A stretch of 64,000 bases of DNA from Erwinia psidii (GCF_003846135.1 NZ_RHHM01000001.1:248001-312000), one strand, 5' to 3'. Shown: positions 34,977 through 45,534, counted from the first letter of the stretch. Notes: generated from the sequence alone by a model not told the origin. Translations and numbers: made by a program.

Positions 34977-36236
34977 ATGAGCAACAGTGAAGTTCAACAG
35001 CGTCGTTTAGCTGCCACGCCGCGTGGCGTTGGCGTGATGAGTGATTTTTACGCTGTCCGCGCCGAAAACGCCACACTGTGGGACCATCAGGGACGAGAGT
35101 ATACCGATTTTACCGCCGGTATTGCCGTTCTCAATACCGGCCATCGTCATCCGAAAGTGATTGATGCCGTAAAACGTCAGCTTGACTGCTTCACCCATAC
35201 CGCTTTTCAGGTGATCCCGTATGAGAGCTATCTGTTGCTGGCGGAACGCCTTAACCGGCTGGTGCCCATTGACGGTCCGGCCAAATCCACCTTTTTCTCG
35301 ACCGGTGCCGAAGCGGTGGAGAACGCGGTGAAGATTGCCCGTGCCGCCACCGGCCGCGCGGGCGTTATCGCCTTTACCGGTGCGTTCCATGGACGCACCA
35401 TGATGACAATGGCCCTGACCGGCAAAGTCGTTCCCTACAAAACCGGTTTTGGCCCTTTCCCAGGCTCGGTGTTCCACGCCCGTTACCCCAATGCCCTGCA
35501 TGGCTACACAACTGAGGATGCAATGGAAAGTCTTGAAACGATTTTCCGCTGTGATATCAGCCCACAGGACGTCGCCGCCATTATTTTTGAACCCATTCAG
35601 GGGGAAGGCGGTTTCAATATTGCCCCAACGGAATTTGTCTGCACACTGCGCGAACTCTGTGACCAGTATGGCATTTTACTGATAGCCGACGAAATTCAGA
35701 CCGGTTTTGCCCGCACCGGTAAAGTGTTCGCCAGCGAATATTACCCGGTTAAACCCGATCTGATCACCATGGCTAAAAGCCTGGGTGGCGGCTTGCCCAT
35801 CTCTGCCGTCGCAGGACGTGCGGAAATCATGGATGCACCGCTGCCTGGCGGACTGGGCGGCACCTACGCCGGTAACCCACTGGCCATCGCCTCATCGCTG
35901 GCGGTACTGGATGTGATAGAAGAAGAACAGCTGTGCCAGCGCGCCCTGCGTCTGGGTGCCGAGTTGGTGGAAACCCTCAACGGCTGCGGTAACCCGGCGC
36001 TGGTTCAAGTACGTGCGCTGGGCTCAATGGTGGCAGCCGAATTCAACGATCCGGCCAGCGGTCAGCCTTCTGCAACCATTGCCCGCGACATCCAGCAGAA
36101 AGCCCTGGAACAGGGACTGATCCTGCTGACCTGCGGCATACATGGCAACGTGATCCGTTTCCTTTATCCGCTCACCATCCCGGATGCACAGTTCCGGGCA
36201 GCGCTGAACCTGCTCTCATCAATTTTATGTCACTGA
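34977..36236 (+). CDS. gabT: 4-aminobutyrate aminotransferase family protein (GabT-like)
   Basis: Class III PLP aminotransferase of 419 residues, collinear with GabT/PuuE. Visible motifs are STGAEAVENAVKIARAATGR, FTGAFHGRTMM, EPIQGEGGF, LIADEIQTGFARTG and the PLP lysine in ITMAKSLGGGLP, with GGLGGTYAGNPLA near the C-terminus. It likely transfers the amino group of GABA or a related omega-amino acid to 2-oxoglutarate. Its position between a MocR regulator and a polyamine-type transporter supports uptake and breakdown of GABA or putrescine-like compounds. The exact substrate is inferred. Confidence 0.85.
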   Translation: MSNSEVQQRRLAATPRGVGVMSDFYAVRAENATLWDHQGREYTDFTAGIAVLNTGHRHPKVIDAVKRQLDCFTHTAFQVIPYESYLLLAERLNRLVPIDGPAKSTFFSTGAEAVENAVKIARAATGRAGVIAFTGAFHGRTMMTMALTGKVVPYKTGFGPFPGSVFHARYPNALHGYTTEDAMESLETIFRCDISPQDVAAIIFEPIQGEGGFNIAPTEFVCTLRELCDQYGILLIADEIQTGFARTGKVFASEYYPVKPDLITMAKSLGGGLPISAVAGRAEIMDAPLPGGLGGTYAGNPLAIASSLAVLDVIEEEQLCQRALRLGAELVETLNGCGNPALVQVRALGSMVAAEFNDPASGQPSATIARDIQQKALEQGLILLTCGIHGNVIRFLYPLTIPDAQFRAALNLLSSILCH

Positions 36237-36318
36237 GTGAAAAAATGTCTGGCACAAAGCATGCATTAACTGAACAGCAGGTTTTCCTGCTGATAACAAT
36301 AACGACGGGAGTTTTGGG

Positions 36319-37344
36319 ATGGTTAAAAAGTTAGCAGCACTGGTTCTGGCAACATTTGCACTGCACGCACAGGCAGAAACACTGACCGTTGTTTCTTTCG
36401 GCGGAACCAACAAAGATGCCCAGGACAAGGCCTTCTACAAACCCTTTACCGCTGCCGGAAAAGGCACCATTGAGGCGGGAGAATATAACGGTGAAATGGC
36501 CCGTATCCGCGCGATGGTGGAAACTGGCCAAATCGGCTGGGATGTGGTCGAACTGGAAACGCCGGAATTGCAACGCGGCTGTGAAGAAGGGCTGTTCGAA
36601 AAAATGGACTGGAGTAAGTTAGGCAAAAAAGCTGACTTTATTCCCGCAGCCATCACCGAATGCGGCGCCGGTATCTTCGTCTGGTCCACCGTACTGACTT
36701 ATGATGCCAGCAAACTGAAAAAAGGCCCTGCCAGCTGGGCTGACTTCTGGAACACCAAAGATTTCCCCGGCAAGCGTGCGCTGCGTAAGAGCGCCAAATA
36801 CACCCTGGAAATCGCGCTGATGGCCGATGGTGTCAAACGCGAAGATGTTTATAAAGTGCTGGCCACGCCGGCAGGTGTCGATCGGGCGTTTAAAAAACTG
36901 GATCAGATCAAACCGAATATTCAGTGGTGGGAATCTGGCGCACAGCCGCTGCAATGGCTGGTTTCCGGCGATGTGGTAATGAGTTCTGCCTACAACGGCC
37001 GTATTGGCGCTGCACAGAACGAAGGACATCACTTTAACATCGTCTGGGATAATGCAATCTATGACCTTGACAACTGGGCGATCGTTAAAGGCTCGAAGCA
37101 TAAAGCGCTGGCTGAACAGTTTATTGCTTTCGCTAACCAGCCAGAAAATCAGAAAGTCTTTGCAGAAAACATTCCCTACGGCCCAACCAACGTCAACGCG
37201 GGCAAAATGCTGGATCCCAAACGCCTGAGCACGCTGCCTACCGCGCCAGAGAATCTGGCAAAATCGGTCCAGGTGAGCAGTGATTTCTGGCTGGAACACG
37301 GTGAAGAACTCGAACAGCGTTTCAACGCATGGGCCGCTAAGTAA
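36319..37344 (+). CDS. Periplasmic polyamine-type substrate-binding protein (PotD/YdcS-like)
   Basis: A 341-residue protein with a signal peptide (MVKKLAALVLATFALHAQA, cleavage before ETLTV). It shows the PotD family pattern: VVSFGG at the N-terminus, WDVVELE, PASWADFWNTKDFPGKRAL, and conserved Trp/Asp residues that line the amine pocket. GGGAG precedes the ATG. It is the first of three transporter genes downstream of gabT and should deliver an amine or amino acid to the permeases. Confidence 0.87.
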   Translation: MVKKLAALVLATFALHAQAETLTVVSFGGTNKDAQDKAFYKPFTAAGKGTIEAGEYNGEMARIRAMVETGQIGWDVVELETPELQRGCEEGLFEKMDWSKLGKKADFIPAAITECGAGIFVWSTVLTYDASKLKKGPASWADFWNTKDFPGKRALRKSAKYTLEIALMADGVKREDVYKVLATPAGVDRAFKKLDQIKPNIQWWESGAQPLQWLVSGDVVMSSAYNGRIGAAQNEGHHFNIVWDNAIYDLDNWAIVKGSKHKALAEQFIAFANQPENQKVFAENIPYGPTNVNAGKMLDPKRLSTLPTAPENLAKSVQVSSDFWLEHGEELEQRFNAWAAK

Positions 37345-37401
37345 ATCCGGTGGGTCGGGCTGAAATACTGGCCCGACCGCCGACAACGAAAGGAGCCAGC
37401 A

Positions 37402-38667
37402 ATGAGTCAAAACCCGGTTATGGAATCTGCCAGCGCCCCCAACGTGAAAAAAGAGCCAGCCCTGATCCAACGGCTACGTCAGGTGGATCGGGCGAAAACC
37501 CGTCGTTCGCTACTGCTGATAGCCCCCCTGCTTGTCTTCGTGATGATCTGCTTTCTTTTTCCAATCTTCTCTATTCTCAGTAAGAGTGTCGACAATCCTG
37601 AATTCAGCGACACATTGCCGCAAACCACCGCCGCACTGCAGCAGTGGTCAGGCAAAACGCTGCCGGACGACGCCCTTTATGCCCTGCTTGGCAAAGAGCT
37701 GACCAGCGCCCGCGAACACGGCCAGATTGCCACCGTTGCCAAGCGCATGAGCTATGAGGACCCCAGCTTTCGCCGTCTGATCATTACGGTTCCCCGCCTG
37801 ATGCCGGAAAACGGTGAAAAGGTAAAGGAAGCAATGATTGCCGGACAACCGCTGTGGGGGGAATTATCCACCTGGCAGACGCTGCAACGCGCCGCCAGAC
37901 CGGTAACCAGTTACTATCTGTTATCGGTATTCGACCGTAAGGTTGACGTCAAAAGCGGCGAAATAACCAGACTTCCTGCTGATCAGGCGCTGTATGTCAA
38001 CGTCCTGCTGCGCACGCTGTGGATGGCGCTGGTGGTTACGCTGTTGTGCGTTGGTATTGGCTATCCGCTGGCATACTGGCTGGCAAAACAGCCCTCTAAT
38101 CGCGCCAATTTACTGATGATTATGGTGCTGCTTCCCTTCTGGACCTCACTGATTGTGCGAACCGCCAGCTGGATTGTGCTGTTACAATCCGGCGGTCTGA
38201 TCAACCGTGCACTGATGGGTATTGGCATTATCGAACATCCGCTGACGCTGGTTTTCAACCGCATTGGGGTATTTATTTCCATGACCCATATTCTGCTGCC
38301 TTTTATTGTTCTGCCTTTATATGCCGTGATGAAGGGTATTTCTCCGGGTTATGTTCGTGCTGCCATCTCGCTCGGCGCACACCCTTTTGTCGCGTTCTGG
38401 CGCGTCTATGTACCACAAACCTATGCCGGCGTGGCGGCAGGCGCACTGTTGGTATTTATGATGGCGATTGGCTATTACGTGACGCCTGCCCTGCTTGGTG
38501 CGCCGGATGACCAGATGGTCAGTTACTTCGTTGCTTTCTTTACCAATGGCACCATGAACTGGGGTATGGCCGCCGCACTGGGAAGCCAGCTGCTGATTAT
38601 TGTCATGCTGCTGTATGTTGTTTACCTGCGCGTCACCCGGACTTCCGCCGAAGCGGCAGCGCATTAA
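37402..38667 (+). CDS. ABC transporter permease, PotB/YdcU-like
   Basis: Inner-membrane permease of 421 residues with AAGGAG before its ATG. One N-terminal membrane helix (about residues 35-58) is followed by a long extracytoplasmic stretch (about 60-195), then five helices. The coupling EAA loop reads YVRAAISLGAHPFVAFWRVYVPQ. The long periplasmic insertion is larger than in PotB, as seen in YdcU-like relatives. It pairs with the next gene. Confidence 0.87.
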   Translation: MSQNPVMESASAPNVKKEPALIQRLRQVDRAKTRRSLLLIAPLLVFVMICFLFPIFSILSKSVDNPEFSDTLPQTTAALQQWSGKTLPDDALYALLGKELTSAREHGQIATVAKRMSYEDPSFRRLIITVPRLMPENGEKVKEAMIAGQPLWGELSTWQTLQRAARPVTSYYLLSVFDRKVDVKSGEITRLPADQALYVNVLLRTLWMALVVTLLCVGIGYPLAYWLAKQPSNRANLLMIMVLLPFWTSLIVRTASWIVLLQSGGLINRALMGIGIIEHPLTLVFNRIGVFISMTHILLPFIVLPLYAVMKGISPGYVRAAISLGAHPFVAFWRVYVPQTYAGVAAGALLVFMMAIGYYVTPALLGAPDDQMVSYFVAFFTNGTMNWGMAAALGSQLLIIVMLLYVVYLRVTRTSAEAAAH

Positions 38668-38679
38668 GGTAAGGAGAAG

Positions 38680-39510
38680 ATGATGAGACAAAATGGCAGC
38701 CAGATACTCCGCCTTTGGAACGCCTTTTTTAATTTTTACAGTGCAGCCGTATTACTTTTTTTGATTGTGCCGATCCTGGTGATCGTACCGCTTTCATTTA
38801 ATTCCAGTTCATTTCTGAGCTACCCGCTCAGTGGCTTTTCGTTGCGCTGGTATCAGACCTTCTTCCATTCCCAGGAATGGCTGAGTTCACTGCTTAACAG
38901 TCTGATGATTGCCCCATTGGCCACGCTGCTTGCCACCGTGTCAGGCGTGCTGGCATCAATGGGACTGGTGCGCGGAGAATTTCGCGGCAAAGGGCTGGTG
39001 ATGGCAATCCTGATCTCTCCGATGGTTGCCCCCGTGGTGATTATCGCCGTAGGGATGTTTTTCTTCTTTGCCAAATTATCCCTGCTCAACAGTTATCTGG
39101 GGCTGGTGCTGGCACATGCCCTGCTCGGAGTGCCTTTTGTCGTGATTACCGTAGTGGCTGTGCTGAAAAGCTATGACACCAATCTGTCACGTGCCGCCGC
39201 CAGCCTTGGCGCATCACCCTTGCTGACCTTTCGTAAAGTGACATTGCCGCTGATCGCGCCTGGGGTCTTTTCTGGCGCACTCTTCGCCTTTGCTGCTTCA
39301 TTTGACGAGGTGGTGGTGACACTGTTTCTTGCCAGTCCGCGTCAGCGCACACTGCCCATCCAGATGTTTGCGGGGATCCGCGAAAACCTTGACCCCACCA
39401 TCGCCGCTGCCGCCACGCTGATGATTGGCGCCTCGTTAATCCTGCTTATCGTGATGGAGTTACTGCGTCGCCGCGGTGAAAAAATGCGTCAGAGCAGTCC
39501 GGCGCATTAA
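38680..39510 (+). CDS. ABC transporter permease, PotC/YdcV-like
   Basis: Second permease, about 276 residues, with six membrane helices and the EAA loop SRAAASLGASPLLTFRKVTLP. It follows the first permease by 12 bases. Two adjacent ATG codons (38680 and 38683) are possible; AAGGAG is better spaced for the second. It completes the binding protein-permease-permease set, with the ATPase encoded at 32001-33086. Confidence 0.88.
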   Translation: MMRQNGSQILRLWNAFFNFYSAAVLLFLIVPILVIVPLSFNSSSFLSYPLSGFSLRWYQTFFHSQEWLSSLLNSLMIAPLATLLATVSGVLASMGLVRGEFRGKGLVMAILISPMVAPVVIIAVGMFFFFAKLSLLNSYLGLVLAHALLGVPFVVITVVAVLKSYDTNLSRAAASLGASPLLTFRKVTLPLIAPGVFSGALFAFAASFDEVVVTLFLASPRQRTLPIQMFAGIRENLDPTIAAAATLMIGASLILLIVMELLRRRGEKMRQSSPAH

Positions 39511-39754
39511 TACCATTTTTGACTCACAGGCCGCGCCGCCTTGTCAGGGTTCGGCCTTTCATTCAGTCCTGGGTTCAGCCGAAAATTAAATTTCCTCTCA
39601 GAAACAAATTTTATTAAAGTGGGCGTGACTGAATCGTGAAAATATATTCACCCCGGTCATTAGCGCCCCTTTTAATAATCAAAGTTACAGAACGGCCCCT
39701 CGGAAAACTGTTCTTTAACACAATTCTAAATTTATATCCTCAAGGAGGACTTGC
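39511..39754. other. Spacer before the motif-rich small protein
   Basis: This stretch becomes AT-rich after about 39580 and leads into an AAGGAGG site at the end. I looked for a Hrp-box (GGAACC-n15/16-CCACnnA) and found none. No gene is seen. Confidence 0.45.
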
Positions 39755-40318
39755 ATGCCTTTCGGTGTTAAATCATGTTGTTGCGGTTCAAATACAAGTA
39801 TAAATTCTTTAACTTCCCCGGAAGTTTCAACTAAAACCCATCACTCCTCTGGCGGATATGTTACAAATAACAAAAAAGTAAAAATATCAGAACTGAAGCC
39901 CCCCATTTCATGCTTACATCCCAGGCTAAGAATGAGCGCTGAAGCATATAGTCAATACAAAGCATCAATGAATTCTCGGGAGACGGAACCCAGAAGAGTT
40001 CACTTCAGGGATGACGTTTTATTAAAAACCGAGGATGACTCTGGCGTAATATCAACGCCTCCAAAAGAGGCTCCCCGCATTAGCGCCTTATATGACGATG
40101 ATACAGATTATGTTTTATTTGATGAATTTGAACCATTTCGTCAGAAACTGATAAAAAGTAAGGAAGGTTCATCCCCCTCAGGCAAATCAGATTTTTCTCC
40201 AACCAGCAACCAACCCGAAAAAAACTGTTCTTTGGCAGAACAGGAGAAATTGACCACCTACGATATTCCACGAGGAAACCCTGTACCCGCTATCTACGAT
40301 ATTCCCAAAAAGATCTGA
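39755..40318 (+). CDS. Candidate secreted effector with RVxF and tandem YDIP motifs
   Basis: A 187-residue, low-hydrophobicity, Ser/Thr/Asn/Pro-rich protein with a perfect AAGGAGG ribosome site. I recognise no family. Motifs in order are Cys8-Cys9-Cys10 near the N-terminus (possible S-acylation), a basic-RVHF-acidic segment at 80-87 matching the RVxF phosphatase-1 docking motif, YVLF at 119-122, and YDIP at 169-172 and 181-184. YDIP fits the pY-D-x-P ligand of Crk-type SH2 domains. It has no signal peptide or membrane segment and looks intrinsically disordered. Its AT-rich base use differs from the core genes on both sides, suggesting acquisition. The effector role is inference. Confidence 0.65.
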   Translation: MPFGVKSCCCGSNTSINSLTSPEVSTKTHHSSGGYVTNNKKVKISELKPPISCLHPRLRMSAEAYSQYKASMNSRETEPRRVHFRDDVLLKTEDDSGVISTPPKEAPRISALYDDDTDYVLFDEFEPFRQKLIKSKEGSSPSGKSDFSPTSNQPEKNCSLAEQEKLTTYDIPRGNPVPAIYDIPKKI

Positions 40319-40985
40319 TATTAACTGACGTCGATATTGCCGAAAACAGGGTGGCCGATCTGCCCGCGGTCTTTCCGGGAGACTGATGAAAAGATCACAC
40401 GCTGACAGTGCGCGTTTCGTAGCGAAATAACGCTATCTGCTTCTGCCTCCCCGCACCGCTGCTCGCAATAAATAGCGGTGCGCAGCGTCAGAATGAGACA
40501 CTGAGGTTATAGTTAATCCTGAGGCTACTCAGACCTGCCTTGATGTTCAGCAAGCGCATTTAACCTTTGACCAACTGGCCGGTGACCCGGCGGTGAAGAC
40601 ACTCCATCAGGCTGTTTATCTGCCAGTAATCCTCAGGGGACGCCAGTCCCTGAAGGCAATGTTTTCAGCGCTGTCGACGCAGCAGACAAAATGACATCGC
40701 CAAAGCAGTAGTCTGCCTGTTCAAAGAAGCCGCTTTTAAAAATGGATAAACAACTACGGTAGCCCTGGCAATAACGTCTGCTTTCTTCGATTAAACTGCC
40801 ATTTATATTTAGCGGGTGGTAAATAAACCAAAAAAGTTCCACCTCTTGAGTAAGATATTTTCATCGAAAATTTTATAGCAGGGGCAATATTTCATATCGC
40901 TAAGATTAATCTCAAAACAAAAAATTCATTTTACAACCATACTCATTATGATAAATTCCACTTACCAATAACGGAGGGTTAGCAA
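40319..40985. other. Relic-containing spacer
   Basis: A hairpin CGCACCGCT...AGCGGTGCG near 40451-40482 may terminate the upstream gene. From about 40497 to 40688 a plus-strand frame without a start reads LTFDQLAGDPAVKTLHQAVYLP and then stops; it looks like a gene fragment, of no family I know. A minus-strand frame at 40633-40842 is antisense to its end and not convincing. The last 130 bases are AT-rich promoter-like DNA. Confidence 0.4.
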
Positions 40986-41156
40986 ATGAAAAACATTTCT
41001 AAATTTTTATTCTTTATCTCGTTGTCAATGTTCACAGTCTTCGCGGCTGATGCCGCTCGTGGGACCGTTCACTCACTTCCAATTGAAAAGGGATCGCCTT
41101 ATATCACTCCCTGCGACAAAAACCCAACTTGCCTCAGCGATCTGAGTGGGAATTAA
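40986..41156 (+). CDS. Small secreted protein with two cysteines
   Basis: A 56-residue protein with GGAGG well placed before its ATG. Residues 1-23 form a clear signal peptide (MKNISKFLFFISLSMFTVFAADA). The mature part of about 33 residues ends in TPCDKNPTCLSDLSGN, so one disulfide is possible. A strong terminator follows. I do not recognise it. It is isolated, between accessory DNA and yfcD. Confidence 0.6.
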   Translation: MKNISKFLFFISLSMFTVFAADAARGTVHSLPIEKGSPYITPCDKNPTCLSDLSGN

Positions 41157-41212
41157 TTTCCGCGGTTATTCTGATTAAGTTGCAATGTATTTAAAGATAA
41201 TCTCTGCTACCA

Positions 41213-41256
41213 GGCCGGGTTAATCTCCCCGGGTAACCCGGCCTCAATGATTTTTA
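41213..41256 (+). terminator. Terminator after the small secreted protein
   Basis: GGCCGGGTTA pairs with TAACCCGGCC around a short GC-rich loop, followed by TCAATGATTTTTACC. It lies about 55 bases after the 56-residue ORF. Confidence 0.75.
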
Positions 41257-41506
41257 CCCATTGCCAGCCTATTTAATAATGGTTGAAATACTTAACCTGC
41301 TATCTATTCTGCCGTCCTTAATTCCTTTATGCCAATAAAAAGAGTCCTGACATCGGTGATGACCAGGCTTTTACCACTCTTGCCTGGAGTTCATTATTCC
41401 GCTGCGGTTTATCAAACATCACTCCGTCAAAGCAGGACACCGGATGCAAACGACGGATGCATCCGGGAATAAAATACGGCTTAATGCATAAACCCGCGCG
41501 TTATCG
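41257..41506. other. Spacer before yfcD
   Basis: Nothing coding is convincing here. An inverted repeat CCGGATGC...GCATCCGG near 41440-41470 lies just past the yfcD stop on the minus strand and may act as its terminator. Confidence 0.4.
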
Positions 41507-42040
41507 CTACCTGGCGGCAGGCTGATGGTTTTGTTCGCTGTTGCGGCTCAGCCAGAGCGACAGCGCTTTCAGGGAGTCATCGGTGAACTCATCGCAACGT
41601 GAGGTGATCTCTTCCGGTGTCATCCAGAAAACCTCATCCACTTCTTCTTCCTGCATGGCAAAAGGACCGTGCGAAACACAGCTGAACAATCCTCCCCAGA
41701 CACGGCAGTGTTGATCCTCAAAATAAAACACGCCGTGTTCCGCAAAGGGCACATCGGCTATGCCCAGTTCTTCTTCTGCTTCGCGTCGGGCAGATTCAAG
41801 CAGCTCCTCACCGCTCTGCACCACGCCACCGGCGGTGGCATCCAGCATCCCAGGCATAAAGTCTTTTATCGTGGTGCGTCGCTGAACGAGAATATTCCCC
41901 GTGCCATCATGAACCACGATGTAGGTTGCGCGGTGACGCAAACATTGTGCCCGCATCTGTGCCCGGCTGGATTGTGCAATGACCTCGTTATCTTCATTAA
42001 CGATATCCACCCATTCCACGCCGCTGTCTTGCTCCACCAT
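41507..42040 (-). CDS. yfcD: Nudix hydrolase YfcD
   Basis: A 177-residue Nudix protein collinear with E. coli YfcD (180). The Nudix box reads [24 protein letters not shown] (about residues 68-91) with the REUxEExGU residues in place, so it should hydrolyse a nucleoside-diphosphate-linked compound; the true substrate is not known. It is the first conserved backbone gene after the accessory stretch that follows pta. Confidence 0.93.
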   Translation of the reverse strand: MVEQDSGVEWVDIVNEDNEVIAQSSRAQMRAQCLRHRATYIVVHDGTGNILVQRRTTIKDFMPGMLDATAGGVVQSGEELLESARREAEEELGIADVPFAEHGVFYFEDQHCRVWGGLFSCVSHGPFAMQEEEVDEVFWMTPEEITSRCDEFTDDSLKALSLWLSRNSEQNHQPAAR

Positions 42041-42133
42041 CCTTCACCCTTTTCTGTTCAGGCGCATAAGCGCTTATCGGTTTTTCCGGGGCAGTGTGCC
42101 ACGGCTAACAAAAATTTATAATCCCGCAGTGTG

Positions 42134-42952
<819 letters not shown>

Positions 42953-43009
42953 CTAAGCTGAATGGTGGGCCGCAGGGTCCTTTACTTTCACCTTTTAAGG
43001 ACAGACAGG

Positions 43010-43903
43010 ATGCATATTTTACTGACCGGCGGAACCGGCCTGATCGGTAGCCATCTTATTCCACATCTGCTGCAACGGGGCCACCAGCTAAGTGTGGTGA
43101 CCCGCGATGTGGCAGGCGCACACCGCAAACTCGGTGACAACGTTAATCTCTGGTCAGGGCTGGATCAACAGCGCGATCTTAACGGCATTGATGCAGTAAT
43201 CAATCTGGCGGGGGAGCCTGTGGCGGACAAACGCTGGACTGAACAGCAGAAAAAGCGACTTTGTCACAGCCGCTGGCATATCACCGGGCAGCTGGCCGCC
43301 TTAATTAAGGCCAGTAACACACCACCAACCGTGTTTATTTCAGGCTCTGCCACCGGCTATTATGGCGACAGAAAGGATACGGTTCTGACCGAAGAGGATA
43401 CCGGGCAGGAGGAGTTTACCCACCGGTTATGTGCCGAATGGGAGGCACTGGCACTGGCAGCCGACAGCGAAATAACGCGGGTCTGTCTGCTGCGCACCGG
43501 AGTGATACTGGCCAGGGAAGGGGGCGCGCTGGGAAAAATGAAGTTACCGTTTCAGTTTGGTATTGGCGGTCCGCTGGGTAATGGCAGGCAATATATGCCG
43601 TGGATCCACCTCGATGACATGCTCGGTGCCATTTTATGGTTGCTGGATAACCCACCTCTGAGGGGAGCATTCAATATGGTTGCGCCCGGCGCCGTGCGTA
43701 ACGGGCAGTTTGCCGCCACCCTGGGCCGGGCAATGCATCGACCGGCGTTTGTACGCACACCTGCCAGCGCCATTAAGCTGATGATGGGTGAATCATCGGT
43801 GCTACTGCTGGGTGGTCAGCATGTGCGGCCAAAACGGCTGGAAGAGTCAGGTTTCATTTTCCGCTGGCCTGAACTGGAAAGCGCGCTGAGAGATGTGGTT
43901 TGA
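43010..43903 (+). CDS. yfcH: YfcH, NAD(P)-dependent epimerase-like protein
   Basis: An SDR-type Rossmann protein of 297 residues, as in E. coli. The N-terminal [16 protein letters not shown] dinucleotide-binding motif, [12 protein letters not shown] and [10 protein letters not shown] motifs are intact, and the C-terminal DUF1731 segment ([27 protein letters not shown]) is present. Related proteins are cell-division-associated SulA-like epimerases in other bacteria; the reaction is unknown. I start at ATG 43010; an open extension to 42962 is not conserved. Confidence 0.92.
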   Translation: MHILLTGGTGLIGSHLIPHLLQRGHQLSVVTRDVAGAHRKLGDNVNLWSGLDQQRDLNGIDAVINLAGEPVADKRWTEQQKKRLCHSRWHITGQLAALIKASNTPPTVFISGSATGYYGDRKDTVLTEEDTGQEEFTHRLCAEWEALALAADSEITRVCLLRTGVILAREGGALGKMKLPFQFGIGGPLGNGRQYMPWIHLDDMLGAILWLLDNPPLRGAFNMVAPGAVRNGQFAATLGRAMHRPAFVRTPASAIKLMMGESSVLLLGGQHVRPKRLEESGFIFRWPELESALRDVV

Positions 43904-44038
43904 GGATGTTATAAAAATCAAATGATACCGGCATACGCTGCCTGCATCAGGCGGAGACAGGACTGTCTCCACCTGTTCACTCCAGGGGTGCTTTTTTTAC
44001 CGTAACGGCGTTCCGCTATTCACCCCCTTAACCGGAAA

Positions 44039-44809
44039 TTACTTCAGCGCGCCAGAGAGAAACTGTTGCAGACGAGGGCTTTTCGGCTGGGTAAAAAGTT
44101 CCTGCGGCGGCCCCTCTTCCTCTATTCTGCCCTGATGCAGAAAAATAACGTGGCTGGAGACGTGACGCGCAAACTCCATTTCATGCGTGACCACCACCAT
44201 TGTTTTGCCCTCTTCGGCCAGTTTCTGCATGATTTTCAACACTTCACCCACCAACTCAGGATCCAGTGCCGAGGTAGGCTCATCAAAGAGGAGGACTTCC
44301 GGCTCCATCGCCAGCGCCCTCGCGATGGACACCCGCTGCTGCTGGCCACCGGAAAGATTGACCGGATATTTAGCGCGGGCGCGTTCATCTATCCCCACCT
44401 TATCCAGGTAACGAATTGCCCGCTCCTGTGCTGCGGCTTTGCTCAGACCAAGCACCTGCATTGGGGCCTCCATGACGTTCTGTAACACCGTCATGTGACT
44501 CCACAAGTTGAAGTGCTGAAAAACCATGGTCAGGCTGGTACGCAGTACGCGAAGTTGCTCTTTGTCAGCAACCTTTAGCTGCCCGTCGCTATCGCGGACC
44601 AGATTAATCATCTGATTATTAATCGCGATAGTGCCTTCACTGGGTTTTTCCAGGAAGTTAATGCAGCGCAGAAAGGTGCTCTTACCGGAACCAGAGGAAC
44701 CAATAATACTGATGACATCACCGGCACTGGCCTGAAGCGATACGCCTTTCAGCACCTCAAATTCGCCATAACGCTTATGCAGTTCAGTGACACTTAATTT
44801 TTTACTCAT
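44039..44809 (-). CDS. hisP: Histidine/basic amino acid ABC transporter ATPase HisP
   Basis: A 256-residue ATPase. Walker [10 protein letters not shown], signature [15 protein letters not shown], Walker [13 protein letters not shown] and the H-loop VVTHEM are present. It is nearly identical to E. coli HisP along its length. I start at ATG 44809 ([15 protein letters not shown]); a TTG four codons earlier overlaps the hisM stop. It is the last gene of the hisJQMP set. Confidence 0.95.
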   Translation of the reverse strand: MSKKLSVTELHKRYGEFEVLKGVSLQASAGDVISIIGSSGSGKSTFLRCINFLEKPSEGTIAINNQMINLVRDSDGQLKVADKEQLRVLRTSLTMVFQHFNLWSHMTVLQNVMEAPMQVLGLSKAAAQERAIRYLDKVGIDERARAKYPVNLSGGQQQRVSIARALAMEPEVLLFDEPTSALDPELVGEVLKIMQKLAEEGKTMVVVTHEMEFARHVSSHVIFLHQGRIEEEGPPQELFTQPKSPRLQQFLSGALK

Positions 44810-44817
44810 AATGTTGC

Positions 44818-45534
44818 TCAATGGGTTGATGAGGGTTTAACGTGCTTCAGCCAGCGTTTCTCCGCCTTGCGGAACAGACTAATCAACACAGTCGAGATAA
44901 GCAGATAGAGTACGGCTGCAATACCAAATGCGGTAAACGGCTGGTAGGTGGCGGCGTTAATATCTCGCGCTACTTTGAGCAGATCGGGCACCGTGGCAGT
45001 AAACGCCAGCGCCGTGGAATGCAGCATCAGAATCACTTCATTACTGTAAGCAGGCAGCGCGGTGCGCAGCGCCGAAGGCAGAATAATGCAGCGGTACAGT
45101 TTAACGGTGGAAAATCCATACGCCCGCGCTGCTTCAATTTCACCGTGGGGCACCGCGCGAATAGCACCGGCAAAAATCTCCGTGGTGTAGGCACAGGTAT
45201 TCAGCGTCAGGGCCAGTAGCGTACAGTTAAGTCCACTGCGGAAAAAGGCGTTCAGCAGTTCACTGCCCTTGACCACCTCCAGCGTGTACATACCGGAGTA
45301 AAACACCAGCAGCTGCACATACAGCGGCGTACCGCGAAAAATATAGGTGAACAGCCAGACGGGAAAACGCACCGCTTTGACAGGAGAAACACGCGCAATG
45401 GACAACAGCACGGCCAGGCAACCCCCCAACGCCACGGAAATAATCAGTAACCACAGCGTGATCGCCACGCCGGTAAAACGGTAACCATCACTCCACAGCA
45501 GGGCTTTGCCGTATTCCAGAATAATCTCCATCAT
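44818..45534 (-). CDS. hisM: Histidine/basic amino acid ABC transporter permease HisM
   Basis: Inner-membrane permease of 238 residues, the same as E. coli HisM, with five helices and the coupling loop [22 protein letters not shown]. It forms the heterodimeric channel with HisQ. Its start overlaps the hisQ stop; two adjacent ATGs (45534, 45531) could serve. Confidence 0.96.
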   Translation of the reverse strand: MMEIILEYGKALLWSDGYRFTGVAITLWLLIISVALGGCLAVLLSIARVSPVKAVRFPVWLFTYIFRGTPLYVQLLVFYSGMYTLEVVKGSELLNAFFRSGLNCTLLALTLNTCAYTTEIFAGAIRAVPHGEIEAARAYGFSTVKLYRCIILPSALRTALPAYSNEVILMLHSTALAFTATVPDLLKVARDINAATYQPFTAFGIAAVLYLLISTVLISLFRKAEKRWLKHVKPSSTH

